Source of the DNA: a virus
IMG/VR virus record: IMGVR_UViG_3300030099_002868
Location: 1 to 21,466 of that record
Strand: one strand, 5' to 3'
DNA length: 21,466 nt
Positions within the stretch are counted from its first letter, which is position 1; every line of letters begins with the position of its first letter. The position numbers and the translations under genes are program-made. Positions 15,023 to 21,466 of the stretch are shown one piece after another. The notes under the pieces were generated by a model that made no database searches, was not told the DNA's origin, and was given only the letters and a program-made list of their open reading frames with translations.

Positions 15023-15622
15023 TTAAATTAAATCGTAGTTTCTATTTATTCCTATTCTTGTCGCTGTGTCGTAGTTGTCAAAAATAGTTCTGTCAGCGTT
15101 AGCGCCGTCAGCTCTCTCCAGGTTTGCTTTAGCTGCAAACTCGTCTCTTATAATGAGAGCTTCAAGTTCTCTAGAACCAACAAGTCTAGATTGTAAAGAC
15201 CGGGTTGCTCTAAGTGTTATATATCGGCGAGCTTGTTCTGGAAGTTTGTCAAAATCTAACAGTCTTACTACAGTCACTTCAATAGGACTTGTAAACACCT
15301 CTGTGTTGTCTTTTCTGTTGTAAAGTGATCTTCCACGCTGCACTAGGTCAACATCATCGGCGCCTTCGTGGTCTACTTGTAAAACGTCTTCGTCTAAAGT
15401 TATCTTGCCGTCAGCCGCGCTTCCAGTAAGTGTAATTTTATTTTCTGTGTTGAAATGCCAGCCTTCACTTTGGACCTCTCTTGAAGTTTCTGCAAGAACA
15501 GTAACAGCGAGGGCAGCTGACACTGGAAGCTCCTGTGTGTTGCTTATGCTGTTTACAGGCGCTTCGCCTATGTATCCTAGCATTGTGTTTACAGCCTCAA
15601 GCTGTGTCGTAAGTGTTGCCAT
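15023..15622 (-). CDS. Tail tubular protein A (gatekeeper), T7 gp11-like
   Basis: A 199 aa protein; T7 gp11 is 196 aa. The N-terminus LEAVNTMLGYIGEAPVNSI matches the gp11 hallmark AVNDILASIGEPPVSTL. Further family features are SREVQSEGWHFNTENKITL and VVRLLDFDKLPEQARRYITLRATR. It forms the ring joining portal and nozzle. It is the first gene after the terminator downstream of the capsid. There is no clear Shine-Dalgarno; the leader before the ATG is A/T-rich. Confidence 0.95.
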   Translation of the reverse strand: MATLTTQLEAVNTMLGYIGEAPVNSISNTQELPVSAALAVTVLAETSREVQSEGWHFNTENKITLTGSAADGKITLDEDVLQVDHEGADDVDLVQRGRSLYNRKDNTEVFTSPIEVTVVRLLDFDKLPEQARRYITLRATRSLQSRLVGSRELEALIIRDEFAAKANLERADGANADRTIFDNYDTATRIGINRNYDLI

Positions 15623-15660
15623 AAATTTTTAAGTCAATGTGAGTTGTTTGTTTGGTGGGT

Positions 15661-15697
15661 AAAAAGAAAAGGGCAGGAGCCGATATGACTCCCACCC
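15661..15697 (-). terminator. Rho-independent terminator after the major capsid gene
   Basis: On the minus strand a 9-bp stem (GGGTGGGAG with CTCCTGCCC; seven Watson-Crick and two G-U pairs) encloses a 9-nt loop and is followed at once by TTTTCTTTTT. The stem arms are 15671-15679 and 15689-15697, and the U tract is 15661-15670. It lies 34 nt past the capsid stop and before tail tube A, the same place as the late terminator T-phi after gene 10 in T7. Partial termination here would give more capsid than tail mRNA. Confidence 0.9.
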
Positions 15698-15731
15698 AAT
15701 TCTCTGTGATGTTTATAAGTGTGTATAGATA

Positions 15732-16787
15732 TTATAAGGTAATTTCTACAGCGCACTCAGGTCTGAGGATTCCATGTCCAAGACCGTACTTTGCCAGGAA
15801 CAATGTACCTTGGTGGGCAATACTGTACTCTGACTGAGTAGTAAGGTCCAATAAGGAAACAGTTCCAACAGCTGCTGGGTGTCCTCCGATGATTGCAGTT
15901 TGTGAAAGATCACCGTTGTATCCTTCTCCATCATTGCCGCCACCGAACACGTCGTTCTTAACAGCAGAACTACCGTCACCAGTAGTTGTACTTGAGAAGT
16001 CTGATCTCACGTCTTTGATGTGCTGAGACTTGACAAGCTTAATGCCAGCTACCTGTGGTATCTGACCTGTAGCAACACTACCTACACCACCAGCATCACG
16101 ATTAAGAGCTAGTGATACTGCTGAGTTATCAGAAGTAATTAGCTTATAGTAAAGCTCTGGTGGTAACACTGCAAAACGCTGTCCGTCGTCTGGCACGTTC
16201 TTCTCGTCAAGCACTTGAGCCATCTCGAAGAGCGCACCAATAAGTTCAGGAGCGCTACTAAGAGTGCCATCTCCTCCTGATGCTCCGTCAATACTAGTAC
16301 CGCCGTCACCTCCGTTGATGTTAGCAGCAGATCTAGCAGCAGCTACCCAAGTCTTCATAACCGCAAGGTCATAACGCTTGGCAAGTGCCTTTCCGATCTC
16401 TTTTGAGTAGGTTGCTCGCATTGAATAATGAGCTTTTAGTTCGTCAAATTCAGCAATGAATGTTGAACTAATTAGCATGTCATCAATAAAGATAACCTTC
16501 TCGTTGTGCTTAATGTTACTGAGGTAACTATTGCCAGCGTCAAGAATGTCTTGACCAGGCTGGTAGTACTTAGCCTCGGCAATACCGCTTACAGGGAATT
16601 GAGCTGACTTTCCAGAAGTTATTGTTCTGGTAGTGTGCAAGTCCTTCATCACGTTTGTTTCGTCGAATGTGGTTAGGATCTCGTTAGAGAATACTTTAAG
16701 AAATAAAGCATCAGCATCGCCTGCGCTGCCGGTTGACACGTTATGCGACTGTCCTATCCTTGATGGATTTGTATCTCCATTAGCCAT
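15732..16787 (-). CDS. Major capsid protein, T7 gp10-like
   Basis: A 351 aa coat protein with the HK97-type fold expected for the family; T7 gp10A is 345 aa. Recognisable regions are the N-arm with GDADALFLKVFSNEILTTF (about 23-41), TTRTITSGKSAQFPVSG, then FIDDMLISSTFIAEFDELKAHY and ISKEIGKALA-like helix ATYSKEIGKALAKRYDLAVM. The surface loop is Gly/Asp-rich (NINGGDGGTSIDGASGGDGT). The gene has a 195 nt leader with AAAGGA upstream of the ATG, and a strong terminator follows it, so it is a separate high-expression unit. The late part of the gene has a second open frame, but it stops before the capsid stop, so it does not make a T7-like longer 10B form. Confidence 0.96.
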   Translation of the reverse strand: MANGDTNPSRIGQSHNVSTGSAGDADALFLKVFSNEILTTFDETNVMKDLHTTRTITSGKSAQFPVSGIAEAKYYQPGQDILDAGNSYLSNIKHNEKVIFIDDMLISSTFIAEFDELKAHYSMRATYSKEIGKALAKRYDLAVMKTWVAAARSAANINGGDGGTSIDGASGGDGTLSSAPELIGALFEMAQVLDEKNVPDDGQRFAVLPPELYYKLITSDNSAVSLALNRDAGGVGSVATGQIPQVAGIKLVKSQHIKDVRSDFSSTTTGDGSSAVKNDVFGGGNDGEGYNGDLSQTAIIGGHPAAVGTVSLLDLTTQSEYSIAHQGTLFLAKYGLGHGILRPECAVEITL

Positions 16788-16982
16788 AATTTAATATGTC
16801 CTTTCTATTTTATTTATTGTTTGTTGTTTATTAGTTTGGGTTGAACAACTCACTTAATGAATAAAACAAAAAGACCTATGAGTGTTTACTTAGCTTAGTT
16901 GTCCCTCGCAAGGGGCTAAACATAAAACAAACTTTCGGTTGCTTTTGTTGTGTGTTCTTCTGTGTGGTTGAAATCTTTAAAA
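16788..16982 (-). promoter_or_regulatory. Capsid gene leader region, probable late promoter location
   Basis: A 195 nt gene-free stretch ahead of the capsid gene, the second longest in the window. It is AT-rich, with an A/C-rich run (minus strand) near the capsid start and the AAAGGA Shine-Dalgarno just before it. It holds a small hairpin (CCCT/AGGG, 16903-16914) and the 22-nt element shared with the left end of the window. T7 has its strong phi10 promoter in this place. No convincing sigma-70 -35/-10 pair was found. Confidence 0.5.
16891..16912 (-). promoter_or_regulatory. Candidate phage promoter/regulatory element, copy A
   Basis: This element agrees with 484-502 at 17 of 19 bases after removing three bases that are extra in this copy. 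The shared core is TGTCCCTC on the plus strand (16900-16907). It is about 100-120 nt upstream of the capsid start. The small CCCT/AGGG hairpin overlapping it is not kept in the other copy, so the conservation appears to be of sequence rather than RNA fold. A phage RNA polymerase promoter is the preferred reading. An RNA processing site or a protein-binding site are alternatives. Confidence 0.4.
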
Positions 16983-17180
16983 TTATCTTCGATGCTCCAA
17001 ATCATTTACGTACTTTAGGATCTCTCCTATTGTTTCCTTTTCTGGAGCGCTGAACGAATGGGCTTTCAGTTTCGAGAGAAAATGGGGAATCTTGCTCTGA
17101 GGCGGCTGTATCGTCTTGCAGCCAGTCGTCAATAAGATCAATGTTGCGATTGCGACTACGACTATATGCCTCCTTTTCAT
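16983..17180 (-). CDS. Lipoprotein resembling outer-membrane spanin (Rz1-like)
   Basis: A 65 aa protein with a lipoprotein signal: basic start MKRR, hydrophobic run IVVVAIATLILL (6-17), then TTGC with the acylated cysteine at C21. The -3 residue is Thr rather than Leu, so the lipobox is imperfect. The mature part begins CKTIQPPQSKIP, with prolines as in Rz1 proteins, and is about 45 residues long. Most of the gene (179 nt) lies inside the preceding 84 aa gene in another frame, the usual nested arrangement of Rz/Rz1 pairs. O-spanins join the outer membrane to the i-spanin and finish lysis. It starts at an ATG without a strong Shine-Dalgarno and lies just before the capsid leader. Confidence 0.65.
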   Translation of the reverse strand: MKRRHIVVVAIATLILLTTGCKTIQPPQSKIPHFLSKLKAHSFSAPEKETIGEILKYVNDLEHRR

Positions 17181-17256
17181 AAGCTTCGACTATTTTAAAA
17201 AAGTACTCGCAGATTTTTGGAAAATTGAAAAGAAAACCTACGAGTAACTTGATCAT
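17002..17256 (-). CDS. Small protein overlapping the lipoprotein; possible inner spanin
   Basis: An 84 aa protein with a hydrophobic, aromatic N-terminus (MIKLLVGFLFNFPKICEYFF, 1-20) followed by a charged region (AYEKEAYSRSRNRNIDLIDDWL) and a low-complexity basic end. It has AAAGGA as Shine-Dalgarno inside the end of the upstream gene. The N-terminus could anchor in the inner membrane as expected for an i-spanin, but the membrane segment is interrupted by Pro and Lys, and no clear coiled coil is seen. It is short compared with T7 gp18.5 (143 aa). Its C-terminal sequence overlaps the lipoprotein frame and looks constrained by it. Spanin partner is the best guess; an unrelated small virion or membrane protein remains possible. 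Confidence 0.5.
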   Translation of the reverse strand: MIKLLVGFLFNFPKICEYFFKIVEAYEKEAYSRSRNRNIDLIDDWLQDDTAASEQDSPFSLETESPFVQRSRKGNNRRDPKVRK

Positions 17257-17258
17257 AA

Positions 17259-17441
17259 TTATTCCTTTGGTTTTGCTTTTCCGACGTTAAGAGCAAGCCA
17301 GTTTATAAGTTTAAGGGCTACGCCTGTAATTTTGTTATCAGCTTTATTTGGTGTCATTGCCGATATAAGACTAGCAGCAGTGACAACAGCAGTAGCAATT
17401 GCTATAAGCTGTTCTTTATTGTCAATAATGTACGTTATCAT
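17259..17441 (-). CDS. 60 aa holin-like membrane protein
   Basis: A 60 aa protein with one clear hydrophobic helix (LIAIATAVVTAASLISAM, about 12-29), a short linker MTPNKADNKITG, a second weaker amphipathic helix (VALKLINWLALNV) and a lysine-rich end (GKAKPKE). This pattern (TM, TPNxxDDK-like linker, LxxLALN helix) resembles small phage proteins often labelled holins. It is followed by the spanin-like pair 2 nt later, which strengthens the lysis reading. It follows the scaffold gene by 8 nt and has the A/T leader ATAAAAATT before the ATG. It could also be a capsid-associated membrane protein. Confidence 0.65.
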   Translation of the reverse strand: MITYIIDNKEQLIAIATAVVTAASLISAMTPNKADNKITGVALKLINWLALNVGKAKPKE

Positions 17442-17449
17442 AATTTTTA

Positions 17450-18241
17450 TTATACCCTTGTTGATACTGCCAAGCGTCTTTCGACTTCTTCACGGTAGGC
17501 AGGATCTGTTTCATATCGTCTGTCTTTCATTGCTTCGACTACTTGAGCGTTACTATTAAAAGGCTGGACCGCAGCTCCTGAAGTTTGTCCTTGAGCTATG
17601 TTTATTGGTCCGCTACCAGACTCAGATCTGTACCGGGCATACAACCCTTTAACAGCTAACTTCGCAGCTTCAGGTGAAGACTCAGAAACTATTGTATCAA
17701 AAGTATCTATCTCATCAGCTGGCAAATATTCTGAGGCCCACTGAATCATAGCGTCATAGTTTTCTTGTCCTCCTATGCTGTTAGTAATATCTGCAACTTC
17801 AGACTCCATTGATGCTTCTTGACCGCGAACATAAGCCTCAACAAATTCTCTAGGTATGCCGTTTTCTTCAAGAGCTTTATAGTTTTCTTCAGATAGCTCT
17901 CCGTCGTTGTAAAAGGCATCACTAGCGTTTTGAATTGCTTGAGAAACATTAGAGTCCTGCGCTAGGTTTTCTTCAGTTGCTTGCTCTTGTTGTTTTGTTT
18001 CTCCAAGTTTCTTTTCTAAATTTTCATAAGCAACAACAAGATCTTCTTGGCTTTTAAATTTGCCTAAGATTAAATCTTGTTCTTGTTGCTGTGGTTCAAC
18101 ATTTTGAGGCTGCTGTTGTGCCTCTTGTCCAGAAGGGTTTTGCTGTGTTTGTTGAGCAGCTTCTTGTTGAGCTAATTGCTCCTCCAGGCTTATGTTCCCC
18201 TCTTCGGTTTTTTGTTTCTCGTTTACTATGTATTGTTCCAT
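17450..18241 (-). CDS. Capsid assembly scaffolding protein, T7 gp9-like
   Basis: A 263 aa acidic protein (T7 gp9 is 307 aa) between portal and capsid genes, the standard scaffold position. The first 65 residues are Gln/Glu-rich and disordered (QQEAAQQTQQNPSGQEAQQQ). Then comes the family-like segment LILGKFKSQEDLVVAYENLEKK, a helical middle, and a C-terminus with charged helices (DPAYREEVERRLA) of the kind that bind the coat protein. It would be lost from the mature head. The frame can be opened upstream at a TTG (18268), which overlaps the portal end; the ATG at 18241 is preferred. Confidence 0.92.
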   Translation of the reverse strand: MEQYIVNEKQKTEEGNISLEEQLAQQEAAQQTQQNPSGQEAQQQPQNVEPQQQEQDLILGKFKSQEDLVVAYENLEKKLGETKQQEQATEENLAQDSNVSQAIQNASDAFYNDGELSEENYKALEENGIPREFVEAYVRGQEASMESEVADITNSIGGQENYDAMIQWASEYLPADEIDTFDTIVSESSPEAAKLAVKGLYARYRSESGSGPINIAQGQTSGAAVQPFNSNAQVVEAMKDRRYETDPAYREEVERRLAVSTRV

Positions 18242-18260
18242 AATTTTTATCACTTCCCAT

Positions 18261-19820
18261 CTATTCAACTGGTGGTTGTTCTGCTTGCCCTTCTTGAGCT
18301 AAAGCTTGATCACTAGCTGCTTTTATTCCTGCTGGGCCAAGCTTTTCACTGAGAGCCAACAGTTGTTGTTGTTGTTGTTCTTCTGCCAACTGCTCCTGGG
18401 TTTTGATTAACCCGGCAGTCTTAATGCCTAAAGCAGTAGCGCGTCTCTTTATGTATTCAGAGACATTAACAAAGTTTGCTACAGCTTGCGGTCCAAGAAC
18501 TTGACTTGAACCAACAAGAAATGAATCAAGACTGTTAAGATCTCCCTGTCTGCCTAGGCTGTCCAGACCTGTAACAATAACAGGACTTACAAGATCTTTA
18601 GGCAACTTAGGCATCTTCTTGTTTTTCTGCATGACGTCCATCAATCTAGAAAGCAACGGCGTCTGCAAGTCATTACTAAGTAAACTAAATATTCCACCTA
18701 AAGCAGCGTTAAGCTCCTGAGAGATCAATCGTATCTCTTCAGCAGTCACGCGCTCTGCGTTTCTTATAGCGCTGCTAGTGAGCAAGAAGTTTTGAGCTAG
18801 TCTATCTTTAATTTGATTTATAGTTTCAGCGGCTACTCTAAAGTCGTTAAATTTATTAAGTTGTAAAACACTGACGTCTGCTGCGTTACCTTGCACTATA
18901 GCTCCATTAGGTGCGTTCATGTCTTTTGGTTTTGTTGTTCCGTTTGGATTTACAAGGAAAAGAATCTTACTAGCAGCTGCACTACCTTCAACAATAGCTT
19001 TAGTCAAAGCCTCCAGGGACTGAAGGTCGCCTAGGTATTCTTCAACATAACTACGTCCGAAGTTCTCTCCGTCAACACGACTAAATCTTAAAGGTATGTA
19101 CGGATTTTTATCAAGAGGAAAAGTAGTCCCGGTCTGAGGTAAAATCACACCGTTGATGTCTTGCTTCAACATCCACTTATCGCCGTGTTTACATACAGCA
19201 GTGTAAAGATTTACAGTACCTCCACTACCTACTCCAGAATCTTGTGGCTTCTGTATGGCTCCTTTAATGTCCTCATCGAGCGCTTCATAGCTTAAAGTTT
19301 CTTTTGTTGCTATTGTTAAAACATTATCCATAGGATCACGCTCAATAACAAACCTATCCAACCTAAAGGCTCGCATGCCTCCGTCTTGGTCAAGATAAAG
19401 CAAACTGTTACCAGTAACGATCAGCTGCTTTAAACTTTCATGTATAACTGTACGATAGCGCTCTCTTGCAATCTCATCTGTTACTGCGTCTTCTACTTTA
19501 CGCAAAGCGGAATCTATTTCACTTATAACTTCTTCCGGCGCTCCTTCTTGTTGTAATTTGTTTGTATCAACCTGGAGCCTAAAGAATGATATGTTAGGAG
19601 GCAACAAGGCCAGTAGGAGCTTTGAAGCTAAATTGTTAACGCCTCTTGCTCCTACACCTTGAAAAGGAGTTTCAAGTCTTGAGTGCTGCCCAAAACCTTC
19701 GTCAGGGAGGATATAAGGAATTGTCAGCTTTGAACACTGCCTGGCCCTATCAAGGTAACTATTTCTGCGCCCTTCGAGAACTGTATAAATATGTTCGGCG
19801 GTTTGATTTTCGTAATTCAT
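18261..19820 (-). CDS. Portal (head-tail connector) protein, T7 gp8-like
   Basis: A 519 aa protein; T7 gp8 is 536 aa. The segment PFQGVGARGVNNLASKLLLA (52-71) is the hallmark of T7-type portals, and RDPMDNVLTIATKETLSYEAL and RNAERVTAEEIRLISQELNAALGG-like helices fit the family. Twelve copies form the channel through which the terminase packs DNA and to which tail tube A binds. The C-terminal tail is Gln-rich (EEQQQQQLLALSEK) and acidic. It starts at an ATG 11 nt after the 112 aa gene, with only an A/T-rich leader in place of a Shine-Dalgarno. Confidence 0.96.
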   Translation of the reverse strand: MNYENQTAEHIYTVLEGRRNSYLDRARQCSKLTIPYILPDEGFGQHSRLETPFQGVGARGVNNLASKLLLALLPPNISFFRLQVDTNKLQQEGAPEEVISEIDSALRKVEDAVTDEIARERYRTVIHESLKQLIVTGNSLLYLDQDGGMRAFRLDRFVIERDPMDNVLTIATKETLSYEALDEDIKGAIQKPQDSGVGSGGTVNLYTAVCKHGDKWMLKQDINGVILPQTGTTFPLDKNPYIPLRFSRVDGENFGRSYVEEYLGDLQSLEALTKAIVEGSAAASKILFLVNPNGTTKPKDMNAPNGAIVQGNAADVSVLQLNKFNDFRVAAETINQIKDRLAQNFLLTSSAIRNAERVTAEEIRLISQELNAALGGIFSLLSNDLQTPLLSRLMDVMQKNKKMPKLPKDLVSPVIVTGLDSLGRQGDLNSLDSFLVGSSQVLGPQAVANFVNVSEYIKRRATALGIKTAGLIKTQEQLAEEQQQQQLLALSEKLGPAGIKAASDQALAQEGQAEQPPVE

Positions 19821-19831
19821 ATAAAAAATTT

Positions 19832-20170
19832 TTAGTCAGGTTGTACGAGGGCTTCGGGTTCGGGAGGATATGCCCAGTCGCTTGGAAGGGATTCGACAAC
19901 CTCGTCTTCATCAGTAAGTATGTCTTTATCAACGGCAACAACTGTTGAAGAGATTACTTCACCTTCATCGTCTGTTTCTGTTTCCGTTGTTGTTGGTAAT
20001 ACTATCGCTGCTCTAGGGTTCTCTTCTTTGCTTTCAACAACAACAGAAAACCAGTACCTACTTCCAGTTCCGTTAAGCGACCAACTAAGTCCTCTCATGC
20101 CCCCTGCCTGTTCACTGCGAATATGTGCTTGGTCTTCGTTGTCGTATATAATGTAAAATGGATCGGTCAT
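19832..20170 (-). CDS. Unrecognised 112 aa acidic protein ahead of the portal
   Basis: I do not recognise this protein. It starts MTDPFYIIYDNEDQAHIRSE, has a beta-rich N-terminal half with aromatic residues (RYWFSVVVES), then a very acidic Thr/Glu/Asp stretch (TTTETETDDEGE, about 60-71) and a Pro-rich acidic end (WAYPPEPEALVQPD). There is no membrane segment or signal peptide. It lies 9 nt after the adhesin gene and 11 nt before the portal, so it belongs to the late operon. T7 has small virion or assembly genes (7.3, 7.7) in a comparable place, but no similarity can be claimed. The strongly acidic composition could suit a virion-surface or assembly-factor role. Confidence 0.75.
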   Translation of the reverse strand: MTDPFYIIYDNEDQAHIRSEQAGGMRGLSWSLNGTGSRYWFSVVVESKEENPRAAIVLPTTTETETDDEGEVISSTVVAVDKDILTDEDEVVESLPSDWAYPPEPEALVQPD

Positions 20171-20179
20171 AATGATACT

Positions 20180-21466
20180 TTAGAAAATGTTATGGAAGTC
20201 ATTTATGTGTTTTTCAATGGAAGTCCTATTGGCTGACTGGTCAGAATCAAAGAAAATCCATTCGGAGAACTTGGTATTTTCAATGTTTAGACTGTAGTTG
20301 GTTATTCCTGCAAAGTGACCCATGTCAACGGCTCCCCAGAATCTTGTACTTGCATTTCTGTGATAAACAAGTTTCCGTCCTTGGTACGCTGTATGTACGT
20401 CATCCCTAGTTGAAGGTGATTGTTGCACTCCATTAATTTCTAGTACAGGAGAACCATATCCACTAACCAGACCAGTAGCTGTAGATGAGTCTTCTGCTAC
20501 AAATGCGTACCTATATCCAACTGTCGGGTCTACAGGATAGCCCAACGCTGCATCGCTCGTTTCTGCTACAAAGAAAGAATCTAACTTGAGTATATCTTGA
20601 AGCCCTTGTACTCTTAAATTCCTCTGAGGATTACTTACTGGATACTCCCAAGCAGGACTACTTCCAGATCTTACAAGCAACCCTGCATTATATAATAACG
20701 GCTGATGTGCTTGAGTATCTTGAGTAGCATCTTCCCCTCCTGTCTGGTTGTATAGCACGACAATTCCTGCGTTTCCGTCTCTTGCTGTGCCTGTGGTCTT
20801 TTGGTACTTCTTGAGAGAGTCGGTGTTTACTTGATAACCAAACACATAAAAATTATCGCCAGTTGAGCTTGAAGAGCCTGAGTACAATTGAAACGTATCT
20901 GATCCTCCTGCTGGAAATGTATAAGCAAAGCTAACACGATACCAACCATCGGAGCCTACTGCTTCTATAGAAACATCAGATGGTGAGCCTACCGCAGTAG
21001 AAATAGTGCCATTAGTTAAGTTTGCTTCTACTCGTATCGATGTTGTTCCTTGATCAATGACTCCCAGTTGAACGCTGTCTGTTGTTCCTTTTTTTAGAAA
21101 GACAGAAATAAAATACTTACCTGCTGTTGTTGTTATGTTGTCTTGAATTTTAGAACCAATCCCATCAGCGTGGGATGTAAATATATGACTGCCTGTTCCC
21201 CCAAACGGGTCAGTTATGTTGCTTTCAACAATCTGTGCTGCTCCACCAAACAAATGAGGATTCCAAGCGTTATTGTTAAAATCTTCAGAGTAAGGTATCA
21301 AATTCTCACCGCCAACGAAGCTGTCCAAGTCGGATTCTACAAATGTTAGTCCATCGTTACTCACCACTGGGGTGCTGATGTATTCGGAAGGGATTGGATC
21401 GAATTCTTTGATGCTTACGTTGTCTATTGATCCTACAAAAGCTGCTGTTGCTTCAAAATAAGCCGT
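20180..21466 (-). CDS. LamG/lectin-like adhesin or tail-associated protein, partial
   Basis: The frame is open through the right edge, so the N-terminus is missing; at least 428 codons are present. The protein reads as a chain of carbohydrate-binding-type modules. The first visible residues (AAFVGSIDNVSIKEFDP) are the typical end of one jelly-roll module. A second begins GGENLIPYSEDFNNNAW and includes DPFGGTGSHIFT, GWYRVSFAYTF and FYVFGYQVNTDSLKKYQKTT. The last part has LYNQTGGEDATQDTQAHQPL and ends FDSDQSANRTSIEKHINDFH, the usual pattern of a concanavalin A/LamG-like domain in phage tail and surface proteins. It most likely binds host or environmental glycans. The GTG at 21367 could be read as a start, but the frame and module pattern continue upstream, so it is internal. 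Confidence 0.85.
   Translation of the reverse strand, partial: TAYFEATAAFVGSIDNVSIKEFDPIPSEYISTPVVSNDGLTFVESDLDSFVGGENLIPYSEDFNNNAWNPHLFGGAAQIVESNITDPFGGTGSHIFTSHADGIGSKIQDNITTTAGKYFISVFLKKGTTDSVQLGVIDQGTTSIRVEANLTNGTISTAVGSPSDVSIEAVGSDGWYRVSFAYTFPAGGSDTFQLYSGSSSSTGDNFYVFGYQVNTDSLKKYQKTTGTARDGNAGIVVLYNQTGGEDATQDTQAHQPLLYNAGLLVRSGSSPAWEYPVSNPQRNLRVQGLQDILKLDSFFVAETSDAALGYPVDPTVGYRYAFVAEDSSTATGLVSGYGSPVLEINGVQQSPSTRDDVHTAYQGRKLVYHRNASTRFWGAVDMGHFAGITNYSLNIENTKFSEWIFFDSDQSANRTSIEKHINDFHNIF

Noticed and set aside
15746-15979. Second open frame (77 codons) inside the 3' part of the capsid gene, as a possible frameshift product like T7 10B
   Set aside because: The alternative frame ends before the normal capsid stop, so a shift would shorten the protein instead of extending it. 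A terminator follows closely, and no slippery site was identified.
18242-18268. TTG start adding nine residues to the scaffold protein
   Set aside because: It would overlap the portal stop and lacks a ribosome site. The ATG at 18241 shares its leader with the next gene.
21365-21367. GTG as the true start of the lectin-like protein
   Set aside because: The frame continues open to the window edge and the upstream residues form the end of a recognisable module, so the gene begins outside the window.

Overview
The window holds the late (structural, packaging and lysis) module of a tailed phage with a T7-like, short-tailed (Autographiviridae-type) architecture. All 19 genes called here are on the minus strand, so transcription runs from right to left. 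The order portal, scaffold, capsid, two tail tubes, internal virion proteins A to D, tail fibre, small holin-like protein, small terminase, large terminase follows T7 genes 8-9-10-11-12-13-14-15-16-17-17.5-18-19. The DNA is AT-rich, packed with 1-40 nt gaps or overlaps, and many genes lack a clear Shine-Dalgarno. This fits a T7-like phage of an AT-rich, probably aquatic or marine, bacterium, but no host gene is present and the host is inferred only weakly. No RNA polymerase, DNA replication gene, integrase, tRNA, insertion sequence or CRISPR array is seen.

Right part (16983-21466): a partial LamG/lectin-like adhesin runs off the right edge. It is followed by an unrecognised 112 aa acidic protein, the portal, the scaffold, a 60 aa holin-like membrane protein, and a pair of overlapping small genes. 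The inner member of that pair is a lipoprotein resembling an outer-membrane spanin (Rz1). A lysis-type cluster between scaffold and capsid is not the T7 arrangement.

Middle part (4121-16982): a 195 nt leader precedes the major capsid gene, and a clear rho-independent terminator follows it, at the same place as the T7 late terminator. Then come tail tube A, tail tube B, four internal virion (ejection) proteins and a short tail fibre carrying the T7-type tail-attachment domain. The large gp16-like protein has no recognisable lytic transglycosylase domain.

Left part (1-4112): a 53 aa one-TM protein, small terminase, a small HNH protein, large terminase, a zinc amidase (endolysin) and a small HExxH metallopeptidase complete the operon. 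The first 691 nt contain no gene. They hold several short direct and inverted repeats, and a 19-nt element that reappears in the capsid leader. By position this stretch is the best candidate for the genome end or concatemer junction, with a phage promoter. The last two points are inference.
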